From Welwitschia mirabilis (lineage: Eukaryota > Gnetophyta > Gnetopsida > Welwitschiales), in NCBI GenBank assembly GCA_051453625.1, contig JBOZIK010000001.1, positions 159,473,055-159,537,054 on the forward strand: a stretch of DNA of 64,000 nucleotides, written 5' to 3'. Shown here piece after piece: positions 58,739 through 64,000 of the stretch. The notes beneath the pieces are model-generated. The model was not told the DNA's origin. It searched no databases and saw only the letters and a program-made list of their open reading frames with translations. A program made the position numbers and the translations under genes. Numbering within the stretch: position 1 is the first letter of the stretch; each line of letters begins with the position of its first letter.

Positions 58739-59240
58739 ATAGGTTGTAATTTCACTATGCAAATTGCTTAAAAAGCATATGTTATAAAGGAACATGATGA
58801 AGCATAATGATTCTAGAAATATCTTACTATGTCATGAAATAGAAATTATAAGTTCCAAATGGTAACTAATGATGTAATAAGTATGTTAATCTACTAAACT
58901 AATGTGATGGACTAAGAGGTATTATTAACATGCAACACTATGCTAGTAATGCTATTTAATAGATGATTATGAAAGAATATTTTTCATGTAAGTACGTCTA
59001 AGTGAGTGATGGATATATAAATCAAGTATTAGCATTTTGGTAGATCTTTTCATCATTGTATAATACTCATTAACATAGCATATGCTTTCTTATATAATAT
59101 GTATTACATGCTTTTTAATAAAAACAAAATGACAATAAATGTACAAAAGTTAAAGCTATTAGTTGTGAAATATTAGAGCATTTCATTTCAGTATCAGAGC
59201 TGCATGAACTCTTAAGGAGTGAAATTCATGACATTATAAA

Positions 59241-59496
59241 ACTCCACCTAATATAAGAAGAGAAATATTCCACCTAATGCTATAATAAGAGGAATATTAT
59301 CCATTCCACCAAGGCTACATTACAAGCTCCACCTAATACAAGAAGATGAAGATTCCATCTAGTACTACAAGATGAGAAATCTTATTTATCCTACTAAAAC
59401 TACATGAAAAACTCCACCTAAAAAAAGAAGATGAAGATTCCACCTAATGCTATAAGATGAGTAATCTTATTCCTCCTACTTGAACTACATGATAAA
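59241..59496 (+). repeat. Three tandem units of ~85 bp in E4 LTR U3
   Basis: Units at 59241-59325, 59326-59410 and 59411-59496 each begin CTCCACCTAA and contain AAGATGAAGATTCCA(C/T)CTA and a TACAAGATGAG-like run. They lie about 80 bp upstream of the LTR TATA box, so they may act on transcription. Confidence 0.82.
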
Positions 59497-60112
59497 CACT
59501 GTAACCCCTAATTATAACTACTACATATTACTATAATTCAAAGGATTCTAATCACCTTAACTCTACCCTCTCTTATAAAAGGTCATTGAGCCCTCATTTG
59601 TAAGCATCTTTCATGCATCAATTGTTCTTATAATGATTTTTAGTTCAGTTGATAGGGAATCCATCTAGCTTAAGAGAGGAGCTTATCTTGATATTATATT
59701 ATGTATCCTCCATTAAGAGAAAAATAATTTTTAGATGATGTAAGAAGCATTATGAGTAATAAAATATCATTTTTTAATCAATTTTCATCCTATCTTCTAT
59801 ATATTCTATGTTAATTACACTTAATGGACATTAACTTTTAATTGATATAGATTATAAGGGTTAATCTAGTTAATAATAGATTGTTAAACCTAATTAGAAA
59901 ATTGAATTTAGGCTTAAATTTCATTTTTGCATTGCATTTAGGCTTGCATTGTCATTTATTTATTATTTTGAAATTGAGTTAAAAATAGTTTTAATTACTT
60001 TTTTAAATGAAGTAATTTTCTAGATTTACTTTCAAATTCATCTTTAGAGTATGACATTGGGTTAATCCCCTATACTAGTATGTGTCTATGTGAATTAGGT
60101 ACTAAGATTGCA

Positions 60113-61950
60113 AGTTATATTTGAAGATGGGTAAAGATGAAAAGCACATGATGCACACTCCAATGAATTAGTATCATTATCAATGAGGACTTCAAGAAAG
60201 TTTGGAATATTAATTCTCATTACTTAAGTAACTAATTTGGTTTCAAGTTATTTATTTGTGTAGTATGTACATATAGTTTTTTACTTTTCTTATTTTAGAT
60301 TATACTTTTATTTTATTAGTTTAGCTTGTACTTTTCTTTCCTAGTTTTGCTTTCGTTTAGTTTTCTTTTCTATTGTTATTTTTTCTTTTTGTGTAATTCT
60401 GGAAGTGCTACTATTCTAAAACATTTGAATCTATACTGTGCTTTTTGGGTAATTTGAATGATCACCATACTTATGTCCTTTTTCTTTTTTTTCCCTCACC
60501 TATTCCCATGGAGAAAAGAATACTAGAAGAAATATTTCTTGAGAGCAAGATAAACTTTGATTTTAAAAATGAGAGAAAGATATTACATGAAATCTTTAAA
60601 GAAAGAAGAAGAGAGTTGTCCATGAAAAATGATGTTAAAACTAGGAGTTAGGCTTCTTCATTTTTTAATCTTTCTCTTTTGTCCCTTCTTTTTAGCCTTT
60701 ATATAGGAATGATGGTGATGAGTTTCAACATTTTAGGATTACTACTTCATTTAAAAAAGCATTTTATAAATTACTTGGCAAACCTCAATCACCTTATATA
60801 GAGAAAAATGAAGAAGAAATAAATTTCTTATACCCATCAAGTTCTTTCAACCATCTAATTAAGTAAGATGATTTACTTCATGATTTAATAAAAGAAATAA
60901 ATAAAATTCAAGATATCACCAACAAGAATATGGAGAAAATACAAGAGATTATTAACATTGAAAACTAAAATAAGAGCATTGTAGATCTTATAGAAATAAT
61001 TTAACAAAAAATATACAAAATCAAATATCTCAAGATTTTATTAGAACACAACATTATCAAGACTTCATTACTATTTATACTACCTATTACTTTGAGAATA
61101 AGGAGGAAAACATTAAAAAAACTATACATAGTAATAAATTCTATTTTTATGATGAACTTTTAGATGGCTAATGTCTAAAGAAAAAAAGTTAAAGTGAGGA
61201 AAATGAAATTTCAACTGATGAATTAAACAATAATGATGAGGATAAGAATTCATTAGATGATGGTATACAGATATTAGATTATATTTATAATATCCACTTC
61301 CTCTTAGAAAATTAATGTGAAAGGGAAGAATTAATTCTAGATAAATTTGAAAATTTTCCAACCTATAATGAACATAATAATCACATCTCTCTTTGTGAGA
61401 TTTTTGATGAATCTAAGAGCTTATAAAATTATGATATGTAATAACTTGATGATAAAAACAATGATAAGAAGGAATATAAGGAAGAAGTTATTGAGGATAG
61501 ACTTATCACATCCCATAAAGCAACCAAATTTGAAGAGTCTAATCCTATCAAAAACATTTCTTCATCTCTTTTAATTATGCTTTCAAGTGAAAATTAAACT
61601 ATCATTATTTATTCTAACCCCAATTCAACATTACCTCATATGTATGAAAAATATGATTAAGGATTTCTTAGAGTATTAAATTAGGAAAAGCCTTATCTTT
61701 TTAATGCATATCCATGCATTAAGTTAAATCTTAGGGAACTTCTTAGTCTTACTAAACATGCCATAATCAATCATTCTAAGAAGATTTCTACTATTTTTTG
61801 AATTTTTTCTTTGAGTAGTTCCATTGGTATTTTTCAATTGGAATATCAATTTTTGAATGAAGGTTATGCCTCCAACTCCTAGTATCATGAGTCTGATAAG
61901 GAATAATTCTTTTAATGAAATACATAAATTCTTCATCTCTTATTTGGCTT
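60113..61950 (+). pseudogene. E4 internal coding remnant, unrecognised
   Basis: A 68-codon frame at 60445-60651 (MGNLNDHHTYVLFLFFPSPI ... ERRREL) is followed by several frames of 30-60 codons, for example FKKAFYKLLGKPQSPYIEKN near 60748-60808, IKEINKIQDITNKNMEKIQE near 60889-60948, and ISTDELNNNDEDKNSLDDGI near 61210. They are rich in Lys, Glu, Asp and Asn, partly helical, and resemble gag or pol-spacer sequence in style only. No zinc knuckle, protease or RT motif was seen. Non-autonomous status is an inference. Confidence 0.4.
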
Positions 61951-63704
61951 TCAAAATTTATGATATTCAGATGCTATTATTATATTATTTTCCTTCACAA
62001 ATTAAATTAATTTAAAAAATTATCATATTCCTTTCATGTTCTATCAAATGGTTTTCATATGGTTTGGTCCTTATTGTTTTAAAAAACTATAATGTAATAA
62101 CTATGTTAGAATATCTATATTTTTAGCATAGGAATAAATGCAAAGTAAAGAAATAAAATTATAATTAAAGCAATTAATTTAATGGAGTTTGTTTTATTGA
62201 GAAGATGTCCACAACTTACCCTATTATAAATCTAATTATTCAAATAGTTTCTTTTTCCAATTATCCATTAACTTGATTTTACTTTAGTTTTTTAATCATG
62301 TAGTATGCTTAAGCATTTCAAGCTTTCATAGTTTAGGAATGATCAATTGGATTTCAACCAATTAAAATACATTCAAATTCCTATGAACTCTCATTCTAGG
62401 AGAGAAAATATGCTAAATTAAGTTATTTATATTGTATGCTTTGTCTCTTCATCAATTTCATTTTTATTAAGGCTATAAGTTATTGGTAATTTAATAATGC
62501 ATAATTGTCCTTTCATATTTGTAAAGAAAACCAAAAAAATAGAAAAATAAAAAGAAAAAGAAAAAAAATTCTCACAAAAAAAAAAAGTGAAATATCAATT
62601 TATGCCATGAAAGAACTGTTAATAATCACTCCTAATCTATCTTGGGATTATCACATAAACGGAAAAGTTTGTTTAATGGCCTATATCTTGTTTAATGGGT
62701 CCAATGGCTTGTGATAAAAGCAAGTTAGTATTTCAGAAATAAAAACTCTATAATGAGAGGAACCTAAGGTAAAAGAAGGTACACCTTGAAGTGTGTCATG
62801 ATTATTACATTATCAATAATTATTAGTTTATAATCATGTTTTAATTTGATGCTTGAGATTATAGCTATGATATGTCAAATTCAATGAGTACATTTCATTT
62901 TCAACCATACTATTCAAACAGAATCATGATTTTTTTACTAATCAAGAATCATGTATCTTTGATTAAGAATGAGAAACTACTGGTAAGTGATCAACTTCAA
63001 GTAGAATATGTTTTAATGCAATGTGTTTGTTTCTATTTCTTTGGTTAGATAATTTTAGATTTGTTAATCATACCTTTTCTATTTAGCATAGGACCAAAGC
63101 ATTAGAGTAATAAATTTGATATTTTTCAAAAAATTTATATTTATTTTTCTTTTAAATAAAATATCAGGTTTTAAAAGATTATAATTAAGGATATAATTAG
63201 TTCAATGTTTACTTTCATGATTCTAAAGTTTGTTTAATTTATTCTCTTTTCCTTTCTTTTTTTTTCGTTTGTGTTTTTTTTATTTTTATTTGTGTCTTTT
63301 TTTATTAAATTTTACTTTTCATTTTACATTCCTTCAAACTTTTAATTTATTTCTTCTAACTATCACATGTAATATTACTTTAAATTTGGGATGAATTTAT
63401 CTACCTCATAAGAGTGGAATCTTTAAAATCATCAAAAAAACTAGATCTAATTGGAATGAATATGTATATTAAATATGTTTTTAACAAAATGAAAACCATA
63501 GTTTTGAGTTTAATGCATATCATTTTCATGATCTTTAATTGGAATGTCTCATTGAAATGCTAAAATAAGGTCCACTTTATGTTTGACAATGTAAGTGTCC
63601 TTTATACTTAAGTGTTATTTTCATCCCTTTTTCATTTTGACTCACTTCTATTCGTTTCCACTTTTCTTAGTAAGGACTAACAAATGCTTAGGGGAACTAC
63701 GCTA
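61951..63704. other. E4 3' internal region without gene
   Basis: AT-rich with an A-rich run at 62525-62587 and T-rich runs near 63240-63330. A short purine stretch, TTAGGGGAACTACG, at about 63689 lies just before the right LTR and is the only PPT candidate. The 69-codon frame at 62505-62714 arises from the A-rich run. Confidence 0.4.
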
Positions 63705-64000
63705 TGAGTTGAATTTACCATATTTAACATCATGTTTGAGGTTTGTTTTTAAGACATTTTTATACATTTAATGCTTAAATTAACTACTTTTGATATGAAG
63801 GATGAAAGATAAAAATTAAGAATAATTTAAATCAAGACTGAGTAATTATGGAGAATTGGAGAAAAGTGCATGGAATATGATAGTGGTATAGGAGACACAT
63901 GATAGTCACATGTGGTAGTGACATAATGGTGATGTTAAAGACACATGACGGTAGCATTGATTAATAAGAGCATTATGATTTAAAGATAAGTATTAGATGC
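63705..64000 (+). repeat. E4 3' LTR, left part only
   Basis: Collinear with 56504-56800 of the left LTR, including AATAATTTAAAT, ATATGA and ACATGATG-like strings. It continues past the window end. Confidence 0.7.

Larger units (their letters stand above)
56807..59238 (+). mobile_element. E8: internally deleted chromovirus-like element in E4 LTR
   Basis: Flanked by AAACT at 56802-56806 and 59239-59243. It starts TGTCATGTCTAG and contains a full-looking LTR to 58723 (ending GGATGTTACA), then a perfect Met-tRNA primer site, then about 500 bases ending with a diverged copy of the LTR end. The last ~90 bases (to 59238, TGACATTATA) match 58630-58723. Almost all internal sequence and most of the 3' LTR are therefore lost. 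Confidence 0.7.
56504..60112 (+). repeat. E4 5' LTR, interrupted by E8
   Basis: The start is aligned with 63705: CATATTTAACATCATGTTTG is shared near both starts, followed by collinear sequence through ACATGATGATAGCATT. The LTR has a TATA motif TTATAAAAGG at 59573-59582 and ends near TACTAAGATTGCA, after a GACATTGGGTTAATCCCCTA string like the ends of E2-type LTRs. Without E8 it is about 1.17 kb. Confidence 0.65.
56504..64000 (+). mobile_element. E4: LTR element without recognisable pol, right LTR cut by window end
   Basis: Two direct copies of an LTR (56504 onward and 63705 onward) enclose about 3.6 kb of internal sequence that shows no protease, RT or integrase motif. The LTRs resemble the E6 LTR, so E4 may be a non-autonomous partner of that Athila-like family. 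The left LTR carries E8. No primer site was identified after the left LTR, which weakens the boundary there. Confidence 0.6.

Noticed and set aside
62505-62714. Lys-rich 69-codon frame
   Set aside because: Produced by an A-rich run with no sign of a domain or of coding bias.
1-64000. CRISPR array, bacterial operons, prophage or rRNA genes
   Set aside because: The only regular repeats are contiguous tandem arrays without unique spacers, and every recognisable coding block belongs to plant LTR retrotransposons.

Overview
This window is intergenic heterochromatin from a large plant nuclear genome. The sequence is very AT-rich. No intact host gene, tRNA, rRNA or CRISPR array could be found. What fills it are decayed plant LTR retrotransposons of several lineages nested in one another: Ty3/gypsy Tat, Athila and chromovirus types, a Ty1/copia element and a TRIM. 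Many stop codons sit where family members have Gln or Trp, as expected if methylated cytosines decayed to T. The species cannot be named. A gymnosperm with deaminated DNA (for example a gnetophyte such as Welwitschia) is only a guess.

Layout, left to right. 1-14763: Tat-lineage Ty3/gypsy element E1 (+), with gag, protease, RT-RNase H, a second RNase H and integrase, flanked by homologous terminal blocks. A TRIM with three LTRs (141-911, -) sits in its left LTR, and a host-like antisense coding remnant (12929-13306) lies beside its right LTR. About 15000-19900: Athila-like element E6 (+), truncated after the protease. 19900-25900: mostly featureless DNA, with a minus-strand TATA-like site at 23700 and a 14-unit, ~100-bp tandem array at 23881-25280. 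About 25960-29634 and 37109-37546: chromovirus E7 (+) with a chromodomain, split by a complete Ty1/copia element E3 (29635-37103, exact ATATG target duplication).

37990-38996 and 52868-56503: minus-strand chromovirus E5 (gag, PBS, LTR). Its gag is split by a complete Athila element E2 (39002-52867), whose own gag-protease frame is split by a solo LTR (42108-43777, exact GTGGT duplication). From 56504 to the window end: element E4, with two copies of an LTR related to that of E6 and a 3.6-kb internal region without recognisable pol. Its left LTR contains an internally deleted element E8 (56807-59238, AAACT duplication).

The nesting order is well supported by target duplications and by host frames that resume across the insertions: solo LTR into E2, E2 into E5, E3 into E7, E8 into E4, TRIM into E1. 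The items most worth a second look are the antisense remnant in E1, a post-pol noncoding block with a hairpin shared by the Tat and Athila elements, repeated inverted-repeat modules in Athila U3 regions, a palindromic octamer cluster in the copia LTR, and the 100-bp array.
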